DNA from: Cryptomeria japonica
Lineage: Eukaryota > Streptophyta > Pinopsida > Cupressales > Cupressaceae
Assembly (NCBI RefSeq): GCF_030272615.1
Contig: NC_081412.1
Coordinates: 345,585,870 to 345,649,869, forward strand
DNA length: 64,000 nucleotides
Direction: 5' to 3'
Of the stretch, positions 24,191 through 35,890 are shown piece by piece (position 1 is the first letter of the stretch; each line of letters opens with the position of its first letter). The position numbers and the translations under genes are program-made. The notes below the pieces were generated by a model. That model was not told the origin of the DNA, searched no databases, and was given only the letters and a program-made list of their open reading frames with translations.

Positions 24191-25002
24191 ATCTCCATGT
24201 GTGTCTTGGTGAGGTTAGGGATAGGAGTATCCTCTTCATGGATACAATAGGTACCAAGCCCAGGCTCTTCAGTCTCAGCTAATGGATCAAATTGAAAAGC
24301 ATTGGCCCATTCATCCAACAAACAATCAAGGACCTCTTGCAAAAAAGTAGCAGGCTCACGAACAGTACACTCCTCCCCCTCTTCGTGCAAAGTGCAATTC
24401 ATGTTTATAGGGTTGGGGGTGTAGGGCTCAATGTGGTTTTGCGCAATGGGCTCTGCCCTTATGGTAACCTTGGTACCATACCTTGTTCGAAATAGCATGT
24501 GGGACCAATCAAAAAACAAGTATCCACCTATCTTGGCGGTGAAGTCTCTAGATAGACAGATGGCAAAGAAGGCAGGGAGGTCGATGATTGATACGTCTTA
24601 CAGGACAGTGCAACCAGGGCATGCATGCAAGATTAACTCTAAGTTTTTAACAACCCCTACTGTCTTAATAGAAGTGCCATCCAATTGGACCACCCCCTTA
24701 GTCACAGGCTCATATTCTATGCCAAGAAGATCAGCTACCTTCTTAGGCACGACTGAGCTACTAGCTGTCGAATCTATCATGCAGTTGTGAACTAAGTTAT
24801 CTCCTATGATTAAGGAGAGATAGAAGGGTGGAGGCTTGCTAATCTTGCTTGAATATTCTTCCTCCTTGGGTTGTACCAAACTGGTGGAAACCGCCTTTTT
24901 GCTAACTGCTGCCTCATCACTTGATTGGTTGATGTCCTTCAATGCCTCCTTGAGCAAAATCCTTATGAGATGGGATGGAAAGGGCCTCCCACATAGTGAC
25001 AT
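24191..25002 (-). pseudogene. Protease region of Tat-like element
   Basis: 25002-24598 contains SLIIGDNLVHNCMIDSTASS, SVVPKKVADLLGI and VVQLDGTSIKTVG, the layout of a retroviral-type aspartic protease. The expected D-T/S-G-A reads D-S-T-A. The following frame (24519-24187, starting MFFDWSHMLF) is the connecting segment to the RNase H. Confidence 0.75.
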
Positions 25003-26578
25003 TGAAGTTGGCCTTCTTCATCTAATCTACTATATTGAAAGGAACACCAGCTGATTTTAGAGGCCCCTTTGAGGCTACAAGGTCTACCTTTGCTCTTTGG
25101 ACGACTTGGGACTCCTCCTTGCCTCTTGCTCCCTTGCATGGTATTTTGGCTTGTATCCTGGACAACTACATTGGGCGTTGGAGCTTGGGATGATGTTGAA
25201 GGTGTGGCAGCTTCCATGGCTCTCTTCTTTGACCTTGTATATTGTAGCATAGACTCACCATTTGTTTGGTTCATACCATAGGATTCTGCCTCCTGCCAAT
25301 TGACAAAGGTAGAATCTCCTTGCAAGTAAGCCTGAGAGCCAACACTAGGCTGATTTGGGTCATATTGCTGGCCAGAGGTGGTTGGCTCATTTTGCACTAC
25401 TAAGGCTTGGACAAACTCTCCATTTTGGCATGCACCTTGGTTGTGTGGCTAATTGCATGGTTGACACCAATCTTGCTCTTGGGCGAGGTTGTTTTGCATT
25501 GGAACTATTGCTTTTGAGTTACTTGCAGCTATGGGGTTCACACTATTCAAAGGCCTGGCGTTGCTCCATTGGTTTTTCCCTTGAAAGGGTGGCCTATTCT
25601 GCTGATAGTTCTGATTTTGTGCTTGATAAGGTCTGCTATGCTTAGTTTGTTGCCTCTTTAGTGTTACCAACTCATTGCCAAAGTTTTGCAAGAGTCTTGA
25701 CTTCATGGAGCTCATTAGAGGATGTAGAGGATGTGGATGGTTGACCTACGGGCGTCTTGGGGATAGGAGCCAAGGTGGGTTGTTGAGTAGGAGCTTCTAG
25801 GAAGAGAGGCATTAGAGGCCGCATTTGGTAGAGAGGTTCCACCCATTGACTGTATCATGACAACTATATCGCTATTGAGAGCTCTCAAATAATACAAGAA
25901 GGCATGATTTGGAGATGGCTTCACTAGAGCAAGGATTCTATTCCATGTCTTTTCGAATCTGAAATTGGAATCTCCCATGAACTCATGAGGTGCCCTCTTA
26001 ATTGTAGTCAACTACTCCACAAGTGATAGGTGATCACTTTTGTCTTCGAAATGGTTGCACAACTTCTCCCCTAATTCATCCCAATTGTGAATGGAGCTAG
26101 ACGGCAACCCTCTATACCACTGCAAAGCTTTTCCTTTCAAAGATGTGGCTAAGAGTCTAACAACAACATCATCCTGAGTGACATTATGGACAGAGCAGAT
26201 GTTCTCAATGTCTTGAATATGGTCAATGGGGGTAGTAGCTGTTTCACCAGTGAAGTATGGTATACTCTTCAACGAAGCCATTGGTATATCATTCCATTGG
26301 GTCAAAATAAGAGGACTCCCCCCATTGAAGGTAACAAAAACCTGATTTTCGGCCATGTGAAACAATGGTCTATTGATATGAGTGGTGGGAGCCCTAGACA
26401 GTAATGGTCTTGTAAATGGAGGGGTAGAACGAGACCTGGGAGATGGAGTGTTTACGACCTTGACACCCCTGACTGGTGACAATGAAGGTCTACCTCTCCG
26501 CCTTCTAGAACCTAAAGATGAGAGTTCTACAAATTGAAAGCTACCTCTAGAAGACGCCCTTGTATGAATTCTGGGCAT
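25003..26578 (-). pseudogene. Gag of Tat-like element
   Basis: 26578-26012 starts MPRIHTRASSRGS and holds the retrotransposon gag core: VVRLLATSLKGKALQWYRG, then IHNWDELGEKLCNHF. It continues after single stops or shifts through 25715 (RAPHEFMGDSNFRFEKTWNR) and a Gln/Asn-rich region (25715-25449) that probably represents the nucleocapsid side. A CCHC zinc knuckle is not evident. Ser/Arg-rich N-terminal and Gln/Ser-rich linker segments are low complexity. Confidence 0.8.
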
Positions 26579-26711
26579 AAAATCAGCAACAAGTCATGAA
26601 CAAGAGACTGGACTTGTGAGAAGAGTCACTAAGTGCTTGAAAGATGACTGCCTCTAAAGGATGAGACACTAAGAACAACATTGAATCCTTAGCATGTAAA
26701 TCGAAAGTCTG

Positions 26712-26730
26712 TTCCACCGGGCGTGCCAAA
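26712..26730 (-). other. Primer-binding-site region of Tat-like element
   Basis: On the minus strand the LTR end (...GATAGCA) is followed by GTTTTTGGCACGCCCGGTGG. TTGGCACGCCCGGTGG-type sequence directly after the 5' LTR is common in plant gypsy elements. I do not assign the primer tRNA. Confidence 0.6.
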
Positions 26731-26733
26731 AAC

Positions 26734-28691
26734 TGCTATCACAAAAGCTTGCACCCTTGCTGAGCTATCAATTCAACAACCTTGTGAAACATGGAAACAA
26801 CCTCGAAGTGTGGGACCTTGCGCAAGGGGTTGAATCTTCGGAGAAGGCTGACTTCCTTCTCAATCCAATTGCAGGTGTTGAACCAACTCAACACTCCAAA
26901 TCTTACTTATTAACTTATCCTAACAACTTGTAGAGTAAAAGGGAAGAGAGAAATGTTTAAAATGAAAGGAGGTGATGCACCAAGATAAGAGACGTTTCTC
27001 TCTCCACCCGAAATGGCACAAAGAATCAACTGAAATACCCAGGAAATGCACAAACTTCAATTGCATGAATGACCTCAACACACATATGGAGGTTAGAACT
27101 TGCTGAATGTCAAGAGGGGAGAAGGTTTCCCACAAGTCACACCCAAAAGCAGGTTAACACAACATATATGTGAAAGAAAGACATATACATACACTTACAA
27201 TGAAGGTAAGAACACGTACACAACATACATAAGTTGAAGTAAGGCAACAATGATGATTTCAATTCATTACAAGGCCAATGGCCAAACTTACAGTTGCAGA
27301 AATGCAAGATAAATACAAGTCTTTAAGAGAAGTGAAAGAGCATAGAATAGCTCAAGCCAGCAGGGAAAGAACCCTTTACAATGAGGCATAACAGCCTTAT
27401 ATAGAAAATTGGTCGCATAGGAGAGACCATTGGTCAAGGGAGAGAAGCCTTGACCCTTGTGTGTGCAGGGAAATGTCAGTGAGGGAATCTAGGGAAGTGC
27501 ATGCACCTGACATTGTGTACATGCAAGCAATCTAGCCATACTCTGAAAATGCAATCCCAAGAAGAAAGGTACATCTAGAAGGTGGATTGACTGACATTCC
27601 AAAGTCAGAGCATACATGCATGACATAAGTAACCACAAATAAGCATGGTCCTGTACTTCTCTTGATGGAAATCCTACAAAAATCATTAAACGCACCCCTG
27701 TAGCTCCACAAAAGGTGTACAAGTCGCAAGAATTGTTGGAGCATTAAGAGCCTTAAGTGTTGATCATGCCATCTGGAAGTGTTGCATGGAATGAAGTTTG
27801 GAAGACTTCGGAAACACAGGTTACCAAAGTTGGGAAGACTTAGGTTTGGGATTTCGAGATTTCGGGTTTCCGGAGTTCCGGGGTTGAGGACTTAAGAACT
27901 TGGGAACCTGGGGGTTCTGGAGTTCCAGGGTTGAGGAAGATAAGACATAGGAACTTGGGAACCAGGGGGTTCCGGAGTTCCGGGGTTGAGGACTTAGGAA
28001 CTTGGGAACTTGGGGGTTCTGGAGTTCCAAGGTTGAGGAAGAGAAGACTTAGGAACTTGGGAACCTGGGGGTTCTAGAGTTCTGGGTTGAGGACTTAGGA
28101 ACTTGGGAACCTTGGGGTTTCGGGGTTGAGGAAGAGAAGACTTAGGAACTTGGGAATTTTAGGGGTTCCGGAGGTTCGGGGTTGGGACTTAGGAACTTGG
28201 GAACCTAGGGGTTCCGGAGTTCCAGGGTTGAGGAAGAGAAGACTTAGGAACCTGGGAACCTGGGGGTTCCGGGGTTGAGGACTTAGGAATTTGGGAACCT
28301 GGGGGTTCCGGGGTTGAGGACTTAGGAACTTGGGAACCTGGGGGTTGAGGACTTAGGTTCCCAAGTTCCGGGGTTGAGGACTTAGGAACTTGGGAACATG
28401 GGGGTTCCGGAGTTCCGGGGTTGAGGACTTAGGAACTTGGGAACCCGAGGGTTTCGGAGTTCCGGGGTTGAGGAAGAGAAGACTTAGGAACTTGGGAACT
28501 TGGGGGTTCTGGAGTTCCGAGGTAGAGGAAGAGAAGACTTAGGAACTTGGGAGTTCTGGAGTTTCGGCAAGACAATACTTCATAGTTCATGATTCCATTG
28601 TTTTCTCTTTGATCAATTAAGGCAGCACTAGTCCATAGAACATATCTCTAATTGGTTCTCACTGATGGACCAAGGGTGTCATAAAATGACA
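26734..28691 (-). mobile_element. 5' LTR of Tat-like gypsy element
   Basis: Plus-strand ends are TGCTATCACAAAAGC and ATAAAATGACA. It is about 270 bp longer than the other LTR, through a longer minisatellite (27840-28570) and a segment at 27660-27760 that has no counterpart in the other LTR. Confidence 0.8.
27840..28570. repeat. LTR minisatellite, second array
   Basis: Same 47/55-bp unit family as 19790-20365 but with more units and a different order of unit types, including a short reversed piece near 28347-28365 (TAGGTTCCCAAGTTCC). Confidence 0.85.
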
Positions 28692-28735
28692 ACATGCACT
28701 ATAAATGAAATCATAATGCATATAAAATTCAAAAT

Positions 28736-29190
28736 TTAGTATCTAATCTTTGCTTGTTGAAAGTAATTTTCCACATTAATTCTTATGCATTTTGCATGTA
28801 TGTTCTGTCGACACCATGAAACCACCTCTCTTTGATGCATTATGTTAAACAGTTCACATATCTTGTCTATGCTTCCACATCTTGCGTACATGTATACCAG
28901 GGAATTTGTGACAACTTCATTTGACCAAAGTCCTCTATCCTTTATGCTTTGATGGATGTCCATACCTTGTTGCAAGTCTCCCATTTTAACACAGGTGCAG
29001 GGGATGCTAGCAAAGGCTGTGGAATTTGGTTTTACAACTGCCAATTGCATTTACTTCGAAGTTTCTAAAGCCTTTTCATCAAATCCATTTTGTCCATATT
29101 CTATAGTCGTGGCCTTCTCTGATATGTCATTTCTCTGAGGCATATTGTTCAACAATTCATGCACCATTGTTTATGCTTTTATATTTTCCA
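28736..29190 (-). pseudogene. PPR-protein fragment, third copy
   Basis: 29050-28736 translates to VVKPNSTAFASIPCTCVKMG, GMDIHQSIKDRGLWSNEVV, NSLVYMYARCGSIDKICELF and MHQREVV. It keeps the linker NSLVYMYA that is missing from the copy at 4181, so it is the more complete fragment. The upstream flank to 29190 (MPQRNDIS-like) is shared with the copy at 8.2 kb. It is truncated at both ends relative to any PPR gene. Confidence 0.7.
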
Positions 29191-30317
29191 TGCAAGTTGT
29201 GCATGAGGAGGACATGGCATAGGTTGTGGAATTATGGATTTTCTCGCACTTGAAGGTTTCTAAAGCCTATTCAACAATTCTATTTTGTGCATAAATAGCA
29301 AGCATAGCATGTGCAGGGAAGGGAAAATGTTCACGTGCAAGGAGAGAATAGTCATGCACAGGGAGAGAATGCTTTTGAGGTATTATGTGAAAATGTTCAC
29401 ATGCCCTTGAAAGCTGCTAAAGCCATTTCAATAAATCTATTTTGTTCATATTTTGCAATCGTTACACTCCATGAGATGACATCTTTTGAAGAATTTTCGT
29501 CAAACCCTACATGTCATTGCTAGTGGCTTGCAGATTCAAACTCTTGAGGTGATGTTAATGAATATTTCATGCTCCCATCTTGGTGTAGGTTGGAAAATGC
29601 TAGTAGAGGACATGAACCATAGCTTTACATTTGCCTTTGCGTTTGCTTGAAAGTTTCTAAAACCCTTTTCAACAATTCCATTGTGTGTATATCATTGCAA
29701 TCATGGAGCCATTCTTTTTGAAGTATTCTGTTAATAATATTTACATTGTATTCATGTTTGCTAGGGCAGTTGCATTTCCATGTCCATGCCTACACATTGC
29801 AAGTAGTTAGAAAAAATATGAGGTTAGAGGTTAGAAATTAGGGCAAAAATGCATAGTTGAACCCCAATTTCTAACTTTCACCTTTTTAAGTTGTGAGATT
29901 AAACCACCTTTTCAATATGCAAGTTGGAGGTTATAAATTAACTTCTTACTACTCAACTTCATTTCATCAACTTTTTACTACTCACAACCATATCTATATC
30001 AACTTGTCACAACTCACAAGCTCTCTGTATCAACTTGTCATGAGTTGTGAATTTTTTATAATTCCTTAGCTTTTTATGTATTTACCCATCTTTCTTTATT
30101 TTCAACGCTTTCTTGTTTCCTTTCTTCTTAACACATGCATTGTTCACATTTAACCATAAATAATCTTGAAACTTTCTTAATGTACACTACGTACTTATAG
30201 GGAGTGAAGACCTTAATAAATATTTCTCAATTTATTACATGCACGAAAAGTTATCAGCAAAGAATTAAAACTTTTTCCTATATTTCACAGACCCACTGAT
30301 AGAGAGAAATCACCATA
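29191..30317 (-). repeat. PPR-carrying dispersed repeat without the solo LTR
   Basis: Colinear with 8250-8707 plus 10799-11516. It is the empty-site allele for the 8708-10798 insertion. It contains several TTGAAAGTTTCTAAA phrases and a block of CAACTTGTCACAACTCACAA. No open frame is conserved between the copies. Confidence 0.65.
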
Positions 30318-30321
30318 GTTT

Positions 30322-30523
30322 TCAATGAAAATTTACCATGGTAATTGCTATACCTCCACGCCGAAAGTCCATAAATATAATTCCATCTGGACTAAATGAA
30401 ACCTTTAATTTAATCATTTCCGTAATTTGGCTGGCAAAAATTAAAGCTTTAATATCGTAGAGACCAAGTGGTGGGTCTATTTGAAAACTTGATATGCTGG
30501 TCAAAATGCCACCAGGAATTCGC
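30322..30523 (-). pseudogene. Candidate terminal exon or gene fragment, unassigned
   Basis: On the minus strand a splice-acceptor-like CCTTTTGCAG is followed by an open frame RIPGGILTSISSFQID, then FSPDGIIFMDFRRGGIAIT, and a stop at 30322. Composition looks protein-like, but I do not recognise the family, and only this exon-sized piece is present. It begins just beyond the end of the PPR-carrying repeat, so it may be a captured or relic exon. From 30524 to 31590 I see nothing identifiable. Confidence 0.25.
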
Positions 30524-31589
30524 CTGCAAAAGGATTTTATACCATCTATTGGTTAACAGATTTAGCCTTTCATAATTTTATGATAAATGACTCATGTATG
30601 CCCTTAGTTTTGTGAAAGACAAATAGAACCAACAGTTGGGTAATTCAATGAATTGTTTACCCTCTGCATAAGGGTGCAACTTCCCATATGATGTTCAATG
30701 AATTTTTAAACACACACAAATATTAACTTCACTTTTAACCAGAAAGCGAAAAAAGGCTTTTCACATTCATCAGCCAACACCACATGAATGCCAGGAAGAT
30801 AAACACTCTATGTAAACCAACAGATTTACCATAAAAAATAACTTTACTTCAGAAACTATAATTAAAGAAACGATAAAATCATGGACTCTGATTGAGTCTC
30901 TCTCGTGTCTCTCAGGACAAGGGGAATCAAATCCACACAATATTAACAACAAAATTACTTATTACATTCATTTACAGACGTATGAAAGTGGATAATCAAA
31001 GAAGCAATAGATTCAACACAAACAGATTTATCCCAACAAAGATCTTCTTTTCTGCATTCAAATACACAGATTTGAAAGTTGCTGAAAATGTCTAATTTTA
31101 TTCACTGATAAAATGCCTTCATTGACAATCCACAAGTATCTAAAACAAAGTCTGTCAATCTTTACAAAATTTCTCGGACCTTTTTGAAGTCTTTTTCCAA
31201 AAATATATAGCTAAACTTCTACCCTAACCACTTGATAACCACAGAGTTACATCGCTTTGCCCAAGGGTAAGTTAAACAGTTTGTTTTTGAAACTAACTTA
31301 TAAAACCGTTTTTTGACTAAAAACAGCAGAAAGGAAAGAAAACATGGGAATAGTTATCCAATTCATGGCAATGGGCGACCAATTTGATCCTTCTTCCACT
31401 CCGTGAATGCCTCCGTGAATTGCTGGATGACAGGTTCATTTGGAATGGCTACGTGTAAAATCCGTTGTTGCCAAACATCTTTATCACTACGCATTCCCTC
31501 GAAGTTCAGCTTTTAAATCCAGAATATTCCCTCCATGCTGATGCTTCGTCATTTTCATGTACGCCACTTTTATGTCGAAAGTTAATCGA

Positions 31590-32010
31590 TCCTTGAACTT
31601 TGAACTTTGAACCCTCCGAGAAGTAGTTCAAAAGTTCAAGTTCAAAAGAACATAACAAGGACAAACCAAGACAAAGACACCACAAGGCTGCGGCTTACGT
31701 GTTACAAAGACAGCCACACCCGGACCGGCGATGGATTGGTCCAAGAGGGGCCAGTAGCTCAGTGGTAGAGCACTCCAGCAGCGATGGAAGGTCCTAGGTT
31801 CGAGTCCTAGCTGGTCCATGACTTAGACAAGACTCGACTTTCTCAACTTTGAACTTGAACCTTGAACTTTGAAAAGGTTCAATAGTTCAAGTTCAATGAC
31901 AATTGACACTAAGACTGCTAACTTTTTAACTAGAACAAAGCCGTGATACAACATGCTCCGCTTGAACTTGAACCTTGAACTTTTGAAAAGGTTCAACTGA
32001 AAGTTCAGCT
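31590..32010. repeat. GAACTTGAACCTTGAACTTT repeat tract around the tRNA-like gene
   Basis: Variants of GAACTTTGAAC and TTCAAAAGTTCAAGTTC occur on both sides of the tRNA-like sequence, at about 31590-31650, 31840-31895 and 31970-32015, partly in inverted orientation. From 32020 to 32909 the intron shows no recognisable feature. Confidence 0.6.
31748..31818 (+). tRNA. tRNA-like sequence, possibly pseudo-tRNA or SINE head
   Basis: The acceptor GGGCCAG pairs with CTGGTCC (one G-U). The D arm is GCTC-AGTGGTA-GAGC and the T arm is CTAGG-TTCGAGT-CCTAG, with a discriminator A. The Pol III A box (TAGCTCAGTGG) and B box (GGTTCGAGTCC) both fit consensus. The anticodon stem CTCCA/TGGAA has one mismatch, and the 7-nt loop GCAGCGA puts C instead of U at position 33, with AGC in the anticodon place. 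The variable region is only about 4 nt. A functional tRNA is therefore doubtful, and a tRNA-derived repeat is more likely. Confidence 0.5.
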
Positions 32011-32909
32011 CAAGACAAAATTAAAAAGACTAAAACCGAGAATTACACACACCCAGACTAAATAAACACTCATTATTTTAAATAATGTGAGAACAAAAAT
32101 GCCTCAGAAAAATGAGGAGGGTAACACCATCTTTGAAGAATTTTTAAATTTAATTTTTTTTCATAATTGACTAAAAAAAAGGATGACTCTTCTTCAAATG
32201 GGGAAGCCTTTCAACAAAAAACTTATGAATTGTGGCATTGTAAGGATGGATGAGAGAAACAACGAGAATATAACACATGGCATCATTATTTCATAGTTAG
32301 AATTGACTCAACAAAAGATTTAACACCTGACAATGTTTATGGATTTGACAAAAAATTTTAAATTTTGTGGTGTCTAAACAAGGCTAACAATGCCAAACCC
32401 TTGTTCGCCATGGTCATTCCTCCTCATAAAGTCTCTTGATAGAAGAAACCTTGAGGAATCTGATGGTCCCAATCTTTTGACATCATAGATTCTATAGAAA
32501 GCAGGATCTAGAACTACCTTAATATGAATTTGATGCTCCATAAGGCAAAAGCTATTGATATTTGAAACAACACATGCAAAAAAACCCTAGAAGAGCTTTC
32601 TATGTGAATTTCAGTAAATAGCTAAGAAACTTAGATTTGATTACTTTGTGACACATCAAAACTTATGGTAGACAATGTTTTATTTAAATACTATGTGAAT
32701 TATCCTTGTAGTACATCAGCTTTAGGCTTTAGCGCTTAAATTTTTTCTTGTACTCAAATTGTTTTGAGTTTTTTAAATTGTGACCTGGTATGAATCTTTT
32801 TAAAGAAGATTTATTGCTAAAAATATCGTTGTGGTGTATCTTAGTTAATTTAGTTGTACATTAGTTTACCATAGTATATGTATCCATTTGATGAATTTTC
32901 AACTTGCAG

Positions 32910-32981
32910 GCTTGGATCGAAAATTAAAAAGTTCATCAAAGTGCATCTTCGCTTTGTTCAGGCAAAGGAGAGTGTAAAAAA
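32910..32981 (+). CDS. Internal coding exon of the host gene
   Basis: A 72-nt exon between CAACTTGCAG and GTGAGT. It begins one base into a split codon and ends with two bases of the next, matching the exon at 218 and the exon at 52346. It encodes LGSKIKKFIKVHLRFVQAKE then SVKK: strongly basic, amphipathic and likely helical. The phase fit on both sides over 32.7-kb and 19.4-kb gaps is hard to get by chance together with two good splice sites. Confidence 0.75.
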
Positions 32982-34149
32982 GTGAGTTGTTGTGCTTGTA
33001 TTTTGCATATTTTATATGGTCTTAGAAAAAAAACAATGATATTGCTGTAGTAATCAAATGTGGATAGCATAGTTCTAACTTCTTATCATTCTTGTCTCTT
33101 TTTTTGTTCATAGAAATGCTACTGATTAGAGGTGAAATTTCCAAGTTCTGACTATCTATTCAGATTCACTTCTAAAAATCATTGGTGGTTCATTTTTCCT
33201 TTATTGGAAATTTCTTTTATTCAAGGCCCCAAACTTGTTGAAGGTTTAAGGGTGCTGGTCACATTGGTGACATGGCCTTGTGCACTGTAGTGGAGAAATT
33301 ATTCATGCGTAAGACCATATGTTAATTGCAAGAGGTTGTGCTTTATGGAGCAATCGGTCACCCCATTTTGCTATGCACTTTGCATGATTGGTGGATCTTG
33401 GTTGATACTTCCATAAGAGGTTTATCTGACATTATTGTAATAGGAACACGGCATACTTCACTTGGTTGGGTTGTTTCCTCTCCAAGATGGTGGTTGTGGG
33501 TTTCATCCTGTTTCTGTGCACCTTTCATCATTGATTGGTAATTGTTCTTAACACTTACTTGGAAGTTTATTTGTTGAGAAGGTATGATCTTGTTGGAACA
33601 TGCAGGACCAGGAAGCTACTTGTTCATGAGTTGAAAAGTGATGTGGCATGTTTGTGGTGCCACATGGCACAGTCATTTGGTTATTATGGATAAATTCTAT
33701 GGTGACAGGCATTCTGGCAAGCATGACAGGGTAGTGCTGTATGATTAATGTGTCATTAAAAATCTTGATGGGCTTGAGGCGACGACAAATGTTAAGAGTG
33801 TCGTTAAATGTTTTTGTTGTTTTTGATGACTTACTGAGTGACAAGTGATGGTGCTAGATCAAGGACACTTCATGTAACCAAGTGCTTTCATGCCATGTCT
33901 GAAATATTATCTTTTGACTTTCCTTGCTATAAACCCTGTATGTCAGTGTGTAGGCTATTGAGTGGTCATTCATTCTTCATGTAATTAATTATAGGTTTAT
34001 TTATCAGTGGCCTTTTCCCAGCCAAAATACATCACATTCACATGGTATTCTTATCCTTGTATTGAGTATATTTGTATCGTGGGAATCCTCAAGGGATTCC
34101 ATCCACCTTTCTCTCTGGCATACCTTTCTTTGTATATCTATGGATGTTT

Positions 34150-34560
34150 TGTTTTTGTCTATCAATTGCATGAAAGTGGTAGGACCATTTGTGAGACCAA
34201 AGCGCATTAATCGCCACTCAAAAAGGCTCATTTTGGTCTTGAAATGTTTACTTCCACATGCTCTCTAACTGAACTTCAACCTGTTGATAAATACTCTTTA
34301 GATCAGTCCTGGAGAAAAATTTTGCACCTTGAAGCTGTAATAGTAGGCCATAAAGCTGAGGGAGTGGTTAACAATTTTTTATTGTAATCTTGTTCAATGC
34401 TAGACAATCAATGCAGAGATGGCAAGTTCCACCATTCTTGATCAAACGAATAATTAGAGAAAGGTAACATACTTGGTTTGATGAAAGCTTTGAAGAACAA
34501 GTTTTGAACTTGTCGTTTGATTTCATCACTTTGTTTCATTGATGTGCAATATGACAGGCA
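34150..34560 (-). pseudogene. Gypsy reverse-transcriptase remnant
   Basis: The minus strand in shifting frames gives IKRQVQNLFFKAFIKPS, IKNGGTCHLCIDCLALNKIT, LLQLQGAKFFSRTDLKS and FEWRLMRFGLTNGPTTFMQL. These are motifs of chromovirus-type gypsy RT before the YxDD box. Many stops and frameshifts indicate an old relic. Flanking sequence to 35890 shows nothing else I can name. Confidence 0.75.
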
Positions 34561-35890
34561 TTAGGAAGACGAACGAAACAAAGAAGGTCAATGGTATAAT
34601 TTACTGCATTGTCTGGGGGAAGTGCTTGAAATTTTTGAAGCTCATTTGAATAGGACTTCAATGATCGATAAAAACTTGCATGTTGTGTGGAAATTATGAA
34701 TTTTATTCAAGATGCATCAGATTGTGACCTAATGAAAATTAGTGCAAGTTTTGGTGCTTGATTGACAACTTTGCATGCTTGTCTTCAACTGAGTGCTAAA
34801 TTTGTTGATTTTGTGACACATCTGATTCAGCGACATTTGATTATCCTGTTACAATGTGTGTGTGTGTTATACACATTGTAGTGAACTCTCCTTTCATATG
34901 GATGGGTTTGCCATGAAACAATCTACAGCAATCCATGGTGGTCAGATACCTTATCAACAAATTTGGGAGCAAAAGCAAAAGACATGATGGATATGTTTTG
35001 ATCTATGAAGATGAAAAACTATCCTTTCATCCAAGTGCATATGAATGAGGATGTTGTTAGGAATGTTACATCTCAGTAAAATAATAGAGGTAAGTTAATG
35101 TTAATAAGGGGTTAGTAAGAGAGTATTAAACAATACTATTTAAAACTATTATAGTTTTTGGTGATTGGGGATTAATTTTATATGTACTAGAATAAGTTTG
35201 ATTGAGGAATAAGTGGGATCAAGTGGATTGCGTTTCCTATTTTCTAGGACAGAAAACTAGTCAATGCAATGTGTATTGTCCTATGATGTTTGAATAGCAA
35301 TGATTCTGATACTGGCTTGTTCAAATCTACATTTGGTATTAAATTGAAAAAGCCTAGAGACTACGAGAGAAAGGAGTCAAAAATTTGTTGTGTGAGAAGT
35401 AGGGTTGTTAGAAATCTAATTCACTGTGTGAAGTAACACACTTCTATCATGGAAGTTCTAAAAAATTCAGGCGTGGTACTTGTATTAAAATATCTTCTAT
35501 TTAATGCCTCTGTGTAAGGTGTATTGGAAAACAAGATGCAAATTGAGCACCTTACATGCACACAAATAAAAGTCTCATTTGCCTAAGAAGAAAAAGCATG
35601 GTTTGGCTGGTTTAGTGCAGAAAAGGAGCAGTTCGGTGCAAGGGTGAATCAGAAAAAGTCTAAACCATAGCAATTTGAAGTAAATCTTTAAGAGAGGTGT
35701 TTTGTAGGAATACATCCAAAAAGAAGGAAGCTTGTGAGTGGCATGAACAATGTTTATTTGATGTGAGAGTGGTGTTTCTGAGATGCTATTGCTAGCAACA
35801 AGGTGTGGGAGAGAGAGGTCCACCAACAATACAAGGAAAGATATAAAAGATTTTTTATAAAGCTGTTTATAAATCGCGTGTTGCAATTAA
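34561..35890. other. Stretch without recognisable feature
   Basis: AT-rich intronic sequence. A short TGTGTGTGTGT run lies near 34856. Frames at 35575-36039 are not supported by any protein signature and partly overlap the copia LTR. Confidence 0.5.

Larger units (their letters stand above)
219..32909 (+). other. Giant intron (32.7 kb) of the host gene
   Basis: The intron starts GTATGT and ends CAACTTGCAG. It contains most of the repeats described below. Its limits come from the phase match of the flanking exons, not from transcript data. Bases 219-1447 hold no gene or repeat that I recognise: AT-rich sequence with only short, unsupported reading frames. Confidence 0.65.

Noticed and set aside
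31628-31819. 63-codon frame antisense to the tRNA-like gene
   Set aside because: It is the reverse of the tRNA-like sequence; such peptides are a common annotation artefact.
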